Assembly (NCBI RefSeq): GCF_026262505.1
Contig: NC_067207.1
Location: 4,782,252 to 4,846,251 of the forward strand
Direction of reading: 5' to 3'
DNA from: Trichomonas vaginalis G3
Lineage: Eukaryota; Parabasalia; Trichomonadida; Trichomonadidae
DNA: 64,000 nucleotides
The notes under the pieces were generated by a model, which worked only from the letters and a program-made list of their open reading frames with translations, was not told the DNA's origin and did not search any database. This document shows positions 20,976-31,094 of this stretch, in pieces. Both the position numbers and the translations under genes were made by a program. The stretch's first letter is position 1, and every line of letters starts with the position of its first letter.

Positions 20976-21890
20976 ATGTTAGCAACAACAGCACCAAACT
21001 CGTTAGTCATGAACCCAACTTCAATGTTAGTAGAGATGAAAAGCTTCATTCCTTCTTCATATACTTTCGAAACAGAAATCCAGAAGATAAAGCAGGAACT
21101 TCTCCAAGGAGATTTAGATTGCACTGCAAAAGATGAAACAAATGAAGAATATCTTTATGAAATGCAGGATATTATTGACCATCTACCTAAACTTCCTGAA
21201 ATACAACAACAAAAGCTTACTATTCCTGAATTCGATGAAATAGAAGTGAAACCAACTGACTCGGTAGAAATAAAGAAGTTCATTCGTAAGGTAAACTATG
21301 AGTTTCTAGGATTTCATTGCAACCACAAAGTCATGGACAAAGACTGCGATATGGTATATAAGAATGTTTCTGACATATATAAATCGGAGGAGTTTAAGAC
21401 CTACGACAACTTTGTTTCGTTAGTTGCTGAATGTGTATGGCAGATAAGAGATAAAGATAGAAGAGGTAAGGTATGGAACGGACAAATAAAACCCGCAACT
21501 TTTGAGTTAAAGAAAACCATTGACGCTATAGTTGTTTTAGCAGGTAAGGTTTCAATGTACAATGCTAAAATGAACCCACAATGTTCAAAATGTAAAGCAG
21601 CAATGAGGAAATATAACTACTCCGTCAAAGAGATAGAAAGAATGAGAAACGACTATGCAGACTTAAAGAAAGAAGCAGAGAAACCAGCAGAAGATAAAAT
21701 GGACATGTTGACATTTCTAAACAAAAACTATCCAACTGCTGACGATTTCCTTCTTTCAGATGTCAAGAAGAAATATAAAGAGACTTTCGGCATAGTTAAA
21801 ACTTTTGACATACTGACAGAAGAAATAGAAGCTACAAAACTGTTTAGAATTTCAAATATACATCGTACAATTCATGTAAAACGCTTATAA
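20976..21890 (+). CDS. 304-residue Maverick protein, unknown function (copy 1)
   Basis: A whole frame from ATG 20976 encoding a mostly helical protein. Notable parts: acidic N-terminal half, a single CSKCK at about residue 202, a coiled segment (YSVKEIERMRNDYADLKKE), then a C-terminal domain (FLNKNYPTADDFLLSDVKKK and FDILTEEIEATKLFRISNIH) that could be a winged-helix fold. Three near-identical copies exist in the window (also 27650-28564 reverse, 47119-48027), all whole, which suggests selection on it. I do not recognise the family. Its position beside KilA-N proteins and their shared upstream module suggests a regulatory or replication role. Confidence 0.7.
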   Translation: MLATTAPNSLVMNPTSMLVEMKSFIPSSYTFETEIQKIKQELLQGDLDCTAKDETNEEYLYEMQDIIDHLPKLPEIQQQKLTIPEFDEIEVKPTDSVEIKKFIRKVNYEFLGFHCNHKVMDKDCDMVYKNVSDIYKSEEFKTYDNFVSLVAECVWQIRDKDRRGKVWNGQIKPATFELKKTIDAIVVLAGKVSMYNAKMNPQCSKCKAAMRKYNYSVKEIERMRNDYADLKKEAEKPAEDKMDMLTFLNKNYPTADDFLLSDVKKKYKETFGIVKTFDILTEEIEATKLFRISNIHRTIHVKRL

Positions 21891-23603
21891 AAAAAGAGGT
21901 GAGAAAACAGGTGAGAAAACAGGTGAGATCGCACCTCTTCACCTAAAATATATTTTTGCTGAGTAAAATGACCAAATTTCATTATATAACTGTTATTTTT
22001 TTACGAAGAGAACTTTGACACTTCGTCAAAAAAATCCCTGAAATCATATCTTTTATACAAAATTCAAGAGGTGAAAAAACAGGTGAAAAAGGAGGTGAGA
22101 TCGCACCTCTTCACCTAAAATATATTTTTGGTTCATTTACACTCATTTCGATGAAGTTTTGACAAAACATATACGATGAAATCATGACAAAACATTTACA
22201 CTCATTTCGATGAAGAAGTCATGACAAAACATATACGAAGAAGTCTTGACAAAACATGTACGAAGAAGTTTTGACAAAACATATACGAAGAAATCATGAA
22301 AATTCAAGAGGTGAAAAAACAGGTGAAAAAGGAGGTGAGATCGCACCTCTTCACCTAAAATATATTTTTGTCTGATTTACGCTCATTACGAAGAAGTTTT
22401 GACAAAACATATACGAAGAAATCATGAAAATTCAAGAGGTGAAAAAACAGGTGAGAAAACAGGTGAGATCTCACCTCTTCACCTAAAATATATTTTTGTC
22501 TGATTTACGCTCATTACGAAGAAGTCTTGACAAAACATTTACACTCATTTCGATGAAATCATGACAAAACATATACGAAGAAGTTTATTTCCTGGACTGT
22601 TGTCAAAATGTCATGTTGTCACCATTTTCAAAAAGATGTTAGTTGACCGAGGGACCGAGGGACCGAGGGACCTGGTTCCACCTAAAATATATTTTTGTCT
22701 GAGTAAAATGACCAAATTTCATTATATAACTGTTATTTTTTTACGAAGTGAACTTTAACACTTCGTCAAAAAAATCCCTGAAATCATATCTTTTATACAT
22801 GAAAATCGTAAAAAATTGCGAGTAGGGAAAAAAACCTGGTCTTGCATAAAACTCATGAAAATCGTGAAAAAATGACCAAATTTCATGAATTTCCTCATAT
22901 GTTTGCTTCCCTCGGAAAACCGAGGATAGAGATTCCATACGAAAATCGTGAAAAAATGACCAAATTTCATGAATTTCCTCATATGTTTGCGACCCGAGGA
23001 AAACCGAGGAACGAGATTCCATACGAAAATCGTAAAAAATGACCAAATTTCATTATATAACTGTTATTTTTTTACGAAGTGAACTTTAACACTTCGTCAA
23101 AAAAATCCCTGAAATCATATCTTTTATACATGAAAATCGTAAAAAATTGCGAGTAGGGAAAAAAACCTGGTCTTGCATAAAACTCATGAAAATCGTGAAA
23201 TTTCTCTAGACCGACTTTTTTCGGGGTTGCCTAAAACACATGAAAATCGTGAAAAAATGACCAAATTTCATTATATAACTGTTATTTTTTTACGAAGTGA
23301 ACTTTAACACTTCGTCAAAAAAATCCCTGAAATCATATCTTTTATACATGAAAATCGTGAAATTTCTCTAGACCGACTTTTTTTGGTCTTGCATAAAACT
23401 CATGAAAATCGTGAAAAAATGACCAAATTTCATTATATAACTGTTATTTTTTTACGAAGAGAACTTTAACACTTCGTCAAAAAAATCCCTGAAATCATAT
23501 CTTTTATACATGAAAATCATGAATTTCCTTAAGATACAAAATAGAAAAAATAAAGTTAGTTTTTTTTAAAAAATTTTTTTTATCTTGTATGTAAGAACAG
23601 AAA
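21891..23603. repeat. repeat archipelago (Maverick 1, left arm, central)
   Basis: No gene. Several kinds of unit alternate: AGGTGAGATC-type palindromes; TGACAAAACATATACGAAGA trains; CCGAGGGAC trains (22650-22675); and a roughly 90-base unit that starts TTCATTATATAACTGTTATT, contains the hairpin ACGAAGTG...CACTTCGT and ends AATCATATCTTTTATA. Between them lie GAAAATCGTGAAATTTCTCT-type segments, the same family that is found inside a KilA-N gene at 51297-51363. Confidence 0.85.
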
Positions 23604-24219
23604 ATGACAAACATTGAGTTTGAAACAGTTAGAAAGATAGACAATGACACCAAAGTGGTTAGAATTGGTGATTTAAACGTAAGATACTCAAAGAAATACA
23701 ACAAATATTCTTTGTCAGACATTCTAACACTATCTGGAAAGAAAACATCCCACGACTGGGTTAGAACTGCTTCAACTCAGAAAATTTTGACAAGAAATCC
23801 TGAGCTTATGATATCAGTAGCATTCTATGGAACAAGAGCATATCTTATAGACAAAAGTCTTATACCAATAGTTTTGTTATGGTTAGACCCAGTTGTTGGA
23901 TATAACTTCATAACATATGGTTCATTCGATACTGAACGTTGCAGTGAAGGCTTACTTTACATCGTTCAGAAACCGAAGGACTTCAATACAAAGAGATATA
24001 AGATAGGAAAGAACAATAATATAACTCAAAGATTATGACAGTATAGTCAATAGAGTTAAGGTTGTGTTTGTTAACGATATGAGAGCTGCTGAAACAGAAC
24101 TACTTGAAAAGTTTGAGAAAATGTATGGTGCTCCCACGAAAGGTAAAGAAACGTTTGAAGTAGATGAGATAGGTAAAGCTATAAAATTATTTGACGAAGT
24201 TGCTGAAAAATACATGTAA
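23604..24219 (+). pseudogene. KilA-N / T5orf172 protein locus (left arm copy)
   Basis: Counterpart of the whole 203-residue protein at 49753-50364. The N-terminal half has the KilA-N-like DNA-binding part (YSKKYNKYSLSDILTLSGKK and TASTQKILTRNPELMI); the remainder is a T5orf172/GIY-YIG-like part. Broken in this copy, about one interruption. Confidence 0.75.
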
Positions 24220-24307
24220 AGCGTTTATTTTTGGTCTTTTGTGAAAGTAAGAAAATAACGCTAATTTTTTATAAAATATTTTTTTTATTTTGTATGTAAG
24301 AACAGAT

Positions 24308-25134
24308 ATGACAACAACAGAGAACACAACAAACTGCTATCGTTCATGAAGACATAAATGAAGAATATGAGTGGGTTCAGTTTAACAAACAGTTACGTCT
24401 CATTCGTTCGGTCAAAGAACGATATGTACCAAATGCAAGTATTTTGACAGCATGTTTTGCTCCAGATACCAAACATACAGACGATTGGTTTCAAAAACCA
24501 ACAGACAAAAGAACTTTTGAGCGAAGCACAGCGACCCCGACTTTTTCCGGGGTCGCCAAAACTCTATGAAAATCGTAAAAATTTGCCAAATGGTTTGAGA
24601 GGTTGTATGTACATAGACTTCTTGTAAATGCTGTTGCAATGTGGGCTTCACCTCGTTATGCTTGGTATATTTTCATGATGTTAGATGAAATTCATAGACA
24701 AGAACGTGAAGAGATGGAAAAGAAACTTCAAGCAAAAGATGAAGTCATTGAAGCAAAAGACAAAAGCCTTCAGAAAAGAATACCACGTTCGGTACCAAAA
24801 GGAAAGGAAAAGAACTATAAGTATATGATTTATACTGAAGAGATGGAAAATGAGAAGACAGAGATATGGTTATGTTGCATTTAGTCAGAAGAAACAACAA
24901 AAAGCTTTTACGACCTTGCTAAGATTTACAAATCTGACAGAAATTGGTTCTATCTGCGAAAACTTACCGATTTCAATGACACCAAATGAAGATGTGAAAC
25001 AAATAGTTCAAGATACGTTACCTCAAACACACTATGATATTAAAGGTTGTACAATACTTACCTTCAAAGAAGATTTGCCGCTACTGAAGGAAAAAATAAC
25101 AGAGTATTTTGACAACTTCAAACAAGCAGAGTAA
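24308..25134 (+). pseudogene. KilA-N protein locus in the centre of the inverted repeat
   Basis: Counterpart of 51084-51929 in Maverick 2. It keeps the KilA-N part and the C-terminal part (KNYKYMIYTEEMEN and YDIKGCTILTFKEDLPLLKE). At the position where the Maverick 2 gene carries one palindromic insert, this copy carries a different one (about 24515-24590) with hairpin arms GCGACCCCG and CGGGGTCGC. Broken, several interruptions. Confidence 0.75.
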
Positions 25135-25139
25135 ATGAA

Positions 25140-25661
25140 CCATTTATTTTTACGCTTGACTTCAGATGGCTCAGGTAGCTCTAGATGGTAAATTGTCTTG
25201 TCAAATCCTTCTGGCATTCCGAGTCCTTCCTTCTGGCATTCCGAGTTCTTCCATCCGACATTCCGAGTCCTTCCTTCAGACATTCCAAGTCCTTCCTTCC
25301 GACATTCCAAGTTCTTCCTTCCAACAGGAAAAAATTTTCCTGACAACAGGAAAAAAATTTCCTGACAACTGGAAAAAAATTTCCTGTTGTCCGTCCGTAA
25401 ACCATTCAAATTTTCGAAAATTGAGAACTTTTTGGTCGAACGACAGAAAAAATTTTTCCTTCAGACAGGAAAAAAATTTCCCGACAACTGGAAAAAAATT
25501 TCCATCCGACAGAAAAAGTTCTTCCATCCGACAGAAAAAGTTCTTCCATCCGACAGGAAAAGTCCTTCCTTCCGACAGGACACAAACGAATGTCCGACGT
25601 ACCACCAACCGAGTCCATTCCAAAGCCAGAAGAACCGACAGCCCCAGCACCACAACAGACT
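25140..25661. repeat. GACAGGAAAA-type repeat island with two gene-start remnants
   Basis: Units of CTTCCGACAGGAAAA and their A/T-rich palindromic extensions (GGAAAAAATTTTTCC-like) occur a dozen or more times. The same island lies at 31940-32135 and 51990-52460. In all three it separates the same pair of divergent gene starts, but only at 31326-32521 are both genes full length. Long open frames on both strands are produced by the repeats and are not genes. Confidence 0.75.
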
Positions 25662-25681
25662 AAGACCAAAAATAAACGCTT

Positions 25682-26296
25682 TACATGTATTTTTCAGCAA
25701 CTTCGTCAAATAATTTTATAGCTTTACCTATCTCATCTACTTCAAACGTTTCTTTACCTTTCGTGGGAGCACCATACATTTTCTCAAACTTTTCAAGTAG
25801 TTCTGTTTCAGCAGCTCTCATATCGTTAACAAACACAACCTTAACTCTATTGACTATACTGTCATATCTTTGAGTTATATTATATGTTCTTCCTATCTTA
25901 TATCTCTTTGTATTGAAGTCCTTCGGTTTCTGAACGATGTAAAGTAAGCCTTCACTGCAAGTTCAGTATCGAATGAACCATATGTTATGAAGTTATATCC
26001 AACAACTGGGTCTAACCATAACAAAAACTATTGGTATAAGACTTTTGTCTATAAGATATGCTCTTGTTCCATAGAATGCTACTGATATCAATAAGCTCAG
26101 GATTTCTTGTCAAAATTTTCTGAGTTGAAGCAGTTCTAACCCAGTCGTGGGATGTTTTCTTTCCAGATAGTGTTAGAATGTCTGACAAAGAATATTTGTT
26201 GTATTTCTTTGAGTATCTTACGTTTAAATCACCAATTCTAACCACTTTGGTGTCATTGTCTATCTTTCTAACTGTTTCAAACTCAATGTTTGTCAT
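25682..26296 (-). pseudogene. KilA-N / T5orf172 protein locus (right arm copy)
   Basis: Mirror copy of the left-arm locus with the same start and upstream module. Broken, about two interruptions, independent in part of those in the left arm. See the whole homologue at 49753-50364. Confidence 0.75.
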
Positions 26297-27649
26297 TTTC
26301 TGTTCTTACATACAAGATAAAAAAATTTTTTTAAAAAAACTAACTTTATTTTTCTATTTTGTATCTTAAGGAAATTCATGATTTTCATGTATAAAAGATA
26401 TGATTTCAGGGATTTTTTACGAAGTGTTAAAGTTCTCTTCGTAAAAAAATAACAGTTATATAATGAAATTTGGTCATTTTTTCACGATTTTCATGAGTTT
26501 TATGCAAGACCAAAAAAAGTCGGTCTAGAGAAATTTCACGATTTTCATGTATAAAAGATATGATTTCAGGGATTTTTTTGACGAAGTGTTAAAGTTCACT
26601 TCGTAAAAAAATAACAGTTATATAATGAAATTTGGTCATTTTTTACGATTTTCGTATGGAATCTCGTTCCTCGGTTTTCCTCGGGTCGCAAACATATGAG
26701 GAAATTCATGAAATTTGGTCATTTTTTCACGATTTTCGTATGGAATCTCTATCCTCGGTTTTCCGAGGGAAGCAAACATATGAGGAAATTCATGAAATTT
26801 GGTCATTTTTTCACGATTTTCATGAGTTTTATGCAAGACCAGGTTTTTTTCCCTACTCGCAATTTTTTACGATTTTCATGTATAAAAGATATGATTTCAG
26901 GGATTTTTTTACGAAGTGTCAAAGTTCTCTTCGTAAAAAAATAACAGTTATATAATGAAATTTGGTCATTTTACTCAGACAAAAATATATTTTAGGTGGA
27001 ACCAGGTCCCTCGGTCCCTCGGTCCCTCGGTCAACTAACATCTTTTTGAAAATGGTGACAACATGACATTTTGACAACAGTCCAGGAAATAAACTTCTTC
27101 GTATATGTTTTGTCATGATTTCATCGAAATGAGTGTAAATGTTTTGTCAAACATGAGCGTAAATGAACCAAAAATATATTTTAGGTGAAGAGGTGAGATC
27201 TCACCTGTTTTCTCACCTCTTTTCTCACCTCTTGAATTTTCATGATTTCTTCGTATATGTTTTGTCATGACTTCTTCGTACATGTTTTGTCAAGACTTCT
27301 TCGTATATGTTTTGTCATGACTTCTTCATCGAAATGAGTGTAAATGTTTTGTCATGATTTCTTCGTATATGTTTTGTCAAAACTTCATCGAAATGAGTGT
27401 AAATGAACCAAAAATATATTTTAGGTGAAGAGGTGCGATCTCACCTCCTTTTTCACCTGTTTTTTCACCTCTTGAATTTTGTATAAAAGATATGATTTCA
27501 GGGATTTTTTTGACGAAGTGTCAAAGTTCTCTTCGTAAAAAAATAACAGTTATATAATGAAATTTGGTCATTTTACTCGGCAAAAATATATTTTAGGTGA
27601 AGAGGTGAGATCTAACCTCTTTTTTCACCTGTTTTTTCACCTGTTTTTT
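26297..27649. repeat. repeat archipelago (right arm, central)
   Basis: Mirror of 21891-23603 with fewer units. It contains the same CATTATATAACTG/ACGAAG hairpin units, GACCAAATTT units, GGTCCCTCG trains and AGGTGAGATC palindromes, in reverse orientation. No gene seen. Confidence 0.85.
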
Positions 27650-28564
27650 TCACAAGCGTTTTACATGAATTGTACGATGTATATTTGAAATTCTAAACAA
27701 TTTTGTAGCTTCTATTTCCTCTGTCAGTATGTCAAAAGTTTTCACAATATTGAATGTATCTTTATATTTCTTCTTGACATCTGAAAGAAGGAAATCGTCA
27801 GCAGTTGGATAGTTTTTGTTCAGAAATTCTAACATGTCCATTTTATCTTCTGCTGGCTTCTCTACTTCTTTCTTTAAGTCAGCATAGTCGTTTCGCATAC
27901 GTTCTATCTCTTTGACGGAGTAGTTATATTTCCTCATTGCTGCTTTACATTTAGAACATTGTGGGTTCATTTTAGCATTGTACATTGAAATTTGACCTGC
28001 AAGTACAACTATAGCGTCAATGGTTTTCTTTAACTCAAAAGTTGCGGGTTTTATTTGTTCATTCCATATTTTACATCTTTTATCTTTATCTCTTATCTGC
28101 CATACACATTCAGCAACTAACGAAACAAAGTTGTCGTAGGTCTTAAACTCCTCCGATTTATATATGTCAGAAACATTCTTATATAACATGTCGCAATCTT
28201 TGTCCATGACTTTGTGGTTGCAATGAAATCCAAGAAACTCATAGTTTACCTTTCGTATGAACTTCTTTATTTCTACTGAGTCGGTTGGTCTGACTTCTAT
28301 TTCATCGAATTCAGGAATAGTGAGCTTTTGTTGTTGTATTTCAGGAAGTTTAGGTAGATGGTCAATAATATCCTGCATTTCATAAAGATATTCTTCATTT
28401 GTTTCATCTTTTGCAGTGCAATCTAAATCTCCTTGGAGAAGTTCCTGCTTTATCTTCTGGATTTCTGTTTCGAAAGTATATGAAGAAGGAATGAAGCTTT
28501 TCATCTCTACTAACATAGATGTTGGGTTCATGACTAACGAGTTTGGTGCTGTTGTTGCTAACAT
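27650..28564 (-). CDS. 304-residue Maverick protein, unknown function (copy 2)
   Basis: Mirror copy of 20976-21890 in the right arm, whole, 304 residues. It differs at a small number of residues (for example DKDKRCKIWNEQ here, DKDRRGKVWNGQ there). At several of these positions it agrees with the Maverick 2 copy instead of its own mirror partner. This suggests that the arms have exchanged sequence with, or descended from, different Maverick copies. Features as for copy 1. Confidence 0.7.
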   Translation of the reverse strand: MLATTAPNSLVMNPTSMLVEMKSFIPSSYTFETEIQKIKQELLQGDLDCTAKDETNEEYLYEMQDIIDHLPKLPEIQQQKLTIPEFDEIEVRPTDSVEIKKFIRKVNYEFLGFHCNHKVMDKDCDMLYKNVSDIYKSEEFKTYDNFVSLVAECVWQIRDKDKRCKIWNEQIKPATFELKKTIDAIVVLAGQISMYNAKMNPQCSKCKAAMRKYNYSVKEIERMRNDYADLKKEVEKPAEDKMDMLEFLNKNYPTADDFLLSDVKKKYKDTFNIVKTFDILTEEIEATKLFRISNIHRTIHVKRL

Positions 28565-29528
28565 GTTCTTACAATAAAAATAAAAAATATTTTTTTAAAA
28601 AAACTAACTTTATTTTTTATTTCGGGAAAATTCATGAGTTTTGGTTGAAACATACGGTGGAGCCAAAAGTGGCTCGACCTCAAAACAAGCATTTTTGTGA
28701 AGAATATACCAACCGCCGGAATTCCGCGGGTTGCTTTTTATACAAAATTCAACGGGTGACAAAACATATACGATGAAGTCATGACAAAACATGTACGATG
28801 AAACCTTGACAAAACATTTACGATGAAACCTTGACAAAAACATATACGAAGAAGTCTTGACAAAACATATACGATGAAGAAGTCATGAAAATTCAACAGG
28901 TGAAAAAACAGGTGAAAAAGGAGGTGAGATCGCACCTCTTCACCTAAACTTTATTTTTGGGTCCTTTACGCTCATTACGATGAAGAAGTCATGACAAAAC
29001 ATTTACGATGAAGAAGTCATGACAAAACATTTACGATGAAGAAGTCTTGACAAAACATTTACGATGAAACCTTGACAAAAACATATACGAAGAAGTCTTG
29101 ACAAAACATTTACGAAGAAGAAGTTTATTTCCTGGACTGTTGTCAAAATGTCATGTTGTCACACTTTTTCAGAGAAGTTAAAATGACCGAGGGACCGAGG
29201 GACCTGGTGACACCTTCAGTTCTTCAAAACATATACGATGAAGTCTTGACAAAACAAGCATTTTGTGAAGAATATACAACCGCCGGAATTCCGGCGGTTG
29301 CTTTTTATACAAAATTCAACGGGTGACAAAACATTTACGAAGAAGTCTTGACAAAACATATACGAAGAAGTTTATTTCCTGTGTTGTTGTCTAAATGTCA
29401 TGTTGTCACACTTTTTCAGAGAAGTTCGTTTAACCGAGGGACCGAGGGACCGAGGGACCTGGTGACACCTAAAAACCATCTACCCTAAAATATATTTTTG
29501 CCGAATTCAATAAAAATAAATGGTTCAT
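28565..29528. repeat. repeat archipelago (right arm, outer)
   Basis: Mirror of 19894-20975, containing the CAACCGCCGGAA palindrome twice (28710-28733 variant; 29277-29300 perfect), GACAAAACATTTACGATGAA trains, CCGAGGGAC trains and the AGGTGAGATC palindrome. No gene seen. Confidence 0.85.
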
Positions 29529-30191
29529 TTACTCACAATATTTTTGTACAAAACGACCCCAAACTTTTAACTTCTTTTCTGCAGCTTCAAATGCTATCTT
29601 AGCGAGTTCATATTCTCTAAATTCTCTCTTTAAATCTTCTTGTTCCCATTGGTCTAGTTCGTATGGAGAATCTTTATAACCATAACACATCTCATGTTCA
29701 TGTTCTATTTGTTTTTCGCACATTTTTCTAACTTCTTGTTCGAACAAAGGTTTAGCATTCTCTACTGTATCTTCGAGTTCTTCTTCATCTAACTTCTCAT
29801 GAACTTTCTTGTCTATGGAGTCCATAATTTTTCCAACTGCTATGCAATATTTTGGAGAAGCCCACATTGCTATATAGTTTATAAGTCTTGGGTCTACATA
29901 CGTTCCTCTAACCTGTTTGATTTCATCAGGAATTCCTGCATGAATTTTGTATAAAAAGCAACCCGCGGAATTCCGGCGGTTGGTATATTCTTCACAAAAT
30001 GCCTTATAATACTCTTCCCAGGACTTATTTTCCAACAACTTTCTAAAGTCTTTCCTAAACTGCTGACACATATTTGTTACATTTATATAACCATCCTTGT
30101 CTCTACGTAAGACTTCAATACCGTTGTAAGTGCCTTTTGTGAATGTTTCGCCATTAGATTTGTTCGTGAACGTTTTTGCTTCGACTGTCAT
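29529..30191 (-). CDS. KilA-N domain protein carrying an in-frame palindromic insert
   Basis: A whole 220-residue frame. KilA-N features: YNGIEVLRRDKDGYINVTNM (about 22-41), QFRKDFRKLLENKSWEEYYK (about 44-63), then after an insert GTYVDPRLINYIAMWASPKY (about 96-115) and VGKIMDSI. The insert, residues about 64-86 (AFCEEYTNRRNSAGCFLYKI plus HAG), is exactly what the intergenic palindrome family encodes in this frame. The palindrome lies at 29959-29982 and the insert is 69 bases, so the frame is kept. KilA-N domains bind DNA in phages and large DNA viruses. The C-terminal 90 residues are acidic and helical (LEDTVENAKPLFEQEVRKMC). Confidence 0.85.
   Translation of the reverse strand: MTVEAKTFTNKSNGETFTKGTYNGIEVLRRDKDGYINVTNMCQQFRKDFRKLLENKSWEEYYKAFCEEYTNRRNSAGCFLYKIHAGIPDEIKQVRGTYVDPRLINYIAMWASPKYCIAVGKIMDSIDKKVHEKLDEEELEDTVENAKPLFEQEVRKMCEKQIEHEHEMCYGYKDSPYELDQWEQEDLKREFREYELAKIAFEAAEKKLKVWGRFVQKYCE
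29959..29982. repeat. 24-bp palindromic repeat inside the KilA-N gene
   Basis: Reads CAACCCGCGGAA followed by TTCCGGCGGTTG, a near-perfect palindrome. With flanks ATTTTGTATAAAAAG and GGTATATTCTTCACAAAATG it forms a unit of about 69 bases also found at 20086-20154, 20790-20860, 28685-28750, 29258-29325 and 46383-46445, all of those between genes. Confidence 0.93.
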
Positions 30192-30848
30192 TTCAGTTCT
30201 TACAATAAAAATAAAAAATATTTTTTTAAAAAAACCAACTTTTTATTTTATTTCGGGAAAATTCATGAAAATTCAACGGGTGAGAAAACAGGTGAAAAAG
30301 GAGGTGAGATCGCACCTCTTCACCTAAACTTTATTTTTGGTTCATTTACACTCGTTACGATGAAGAAGTCTTGACAAAACATTTACGTTCATGTTTGACA
30401 AAGCATGTACGAAGAAGTCATGACAAAACATTTACGAAGAAGTCTTGACAAAACATTTACGAAGAAGTCATGACAAAACATTTACGTTCATGTTTGACAA
30501 AACATTTACGTTCATGTTTGACAAAACATTTACGAAGAAGTCTTGACAAAGCATATACGTTCATGTTTGACAAAGCATATACGAAGAAGTCTTGACAAAA
30601 CATTTACGTTCATGTTTGACAAAGCATATACGTTCATGTTTGACAAAGCATATACGAAGAAGTCTTGACAAAGCATATACGAAGAAGTCTTGACAAAACA
30701 TTTACGAAGAAGTCTTGACAAAACATTTACGAAGAAGTCATGACAAAACATTTACGAAGAAGTCATGACAAATTCAACGGGTGAGAAAAGAGGTGAGATC
30801 TAACCATCTACCCGACATTCTCGTCAAATACAAAAAAATGAAAAAGTG
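30192..30848. repeat. repeat archipelago with TTTACGAAGAAGTC trains
   Basis: After the KilA-N upstream module (30192-30245, reverse) comes a copy of the AGGTGAGATC palindrome family and then about 420 bases of GACAAAACATTTACGAAGAA and GACAAAGCATATACGTTCAT units (30345-30770). Units are about 24 bases with two alternating variants. No gene. Confidence 0.85.
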
Positions 30849-30858
30849 TCATTTTTTC
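30849..30858 (+). promoter_or_regulatory. host-type initiator box TCATTTTTTC
   Basis: TCATTTTTTC touches the ATG at 30859. It fits the Trichomonas initiator TCA-pyrimidine-(T/A), which lies within about 20 bases of start codons. The same box occurs at 33242-33251 before the ATG at 33253, as TCATTTCGG before the reverse start at 34248, and in the form ACATTTTT before 31095 and 32636. Confidence 0.6.
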
Positions 30859-31053
30859 ATGTCCGAAGACTCGAAGGTGCAACACTTCCAAAATACCGAC
30901 GAACTCAGAAGAGCAGCATGGCAGTATCTTCTTGACAACTTCTTTGAGTTCTCCAGGTACACCTTGGAAAATGCTGAAGAACTCCGACACAGAGAATTTG
31001 GAGAAATTGCGCTCCAATACTACCTTGACAAACAAAGGGTAAACAAAGGGTAA
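30859..31053 (+). CDS. 64-residue protein, unknown (Maverick 1 cargo block)
   Basis: Starts at the ATG right after the TCATTTTTTC box (MSEDSKVQHFQNTDELRRAA). It is charged and helical with no membrane segment. Not recognised. First of a run of small genes, 30.8-34.3 kb, whose codon use is richer in C-ending codons than the rest of the Maverick and closer to host housekeeping genes. Confidence 0.5.
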   Translation: MSEDSKVQHFQNTDELRRAAWQYLLDNFFEFSRYTLENAEELRHREFGEIALQYYLDKQRVNKG

Positions 31054-31094
31054 AATAAGACTAAAAACTTAACGTTTAAAAAGTGACATTTTTA

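Larger units (their letters stand above)
19894..24238. repeat. giant inverted repeat, left arm
   Basis: This 4.3-kb segment recurs in reverse orientation at 25662-29509 (3.8 kb), leaving a 1.4-kb centre. Genes and repeats inside are mirrored: the 304-residue gene (20976-21890 against 28564-27650) and the KilA-N/T5orf172 gene (23604 against 26296). The arms differ by repeat-number changes (nearly 500 bp) and scattered substitutions, so they are not a recent assembly echo of one sequence. The inner edges share AAGACCAAA. Confidence 0.92.
24239..25661. other. centre of the giant inverted repeat
   Basis: Single-copy (within Maverick 1) segment of 1.4 kb between the arms. It holds a KilA-N locus and then 25140-25660: a divergent pair of short gene starts, one reverse (MPEGFDKTIYHLELPEPSEV) and one forward (MSDVPP... 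at about 25591), with TCCTTCCGACAGG-type repeats between. Both starts match full genes at 31326-32521 of the same element. Confidence 0.7.
25662..29509. repeat. giant inverted repeat, right arm
   Basis: Reverse-complement copy of 19894-24238. The outer edge lies at TGAATTCGGCAAAAATA in both arms (19894 on the left; 29493-29509 reverse on the right). Beyond it the sequences differ completely. The right arm is about 500 bp shorter through loss or gain of repeat units. Confidence 0.92.

Noticed and set aside
25166-25713. Overlapping long frames on both strands (also 31936-32174, 51989-52647) rich in FFPVGRK or SFQQEK
   Set aside because: Repeat-island translation in every frame; only the short conserved gene starts at the edges look real.
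30345-30770. CRISPR-like array of about 24-base units
   Set aside because: There are no unique spacers; units are contiguous variants of one another, and no cas-type genes are near.
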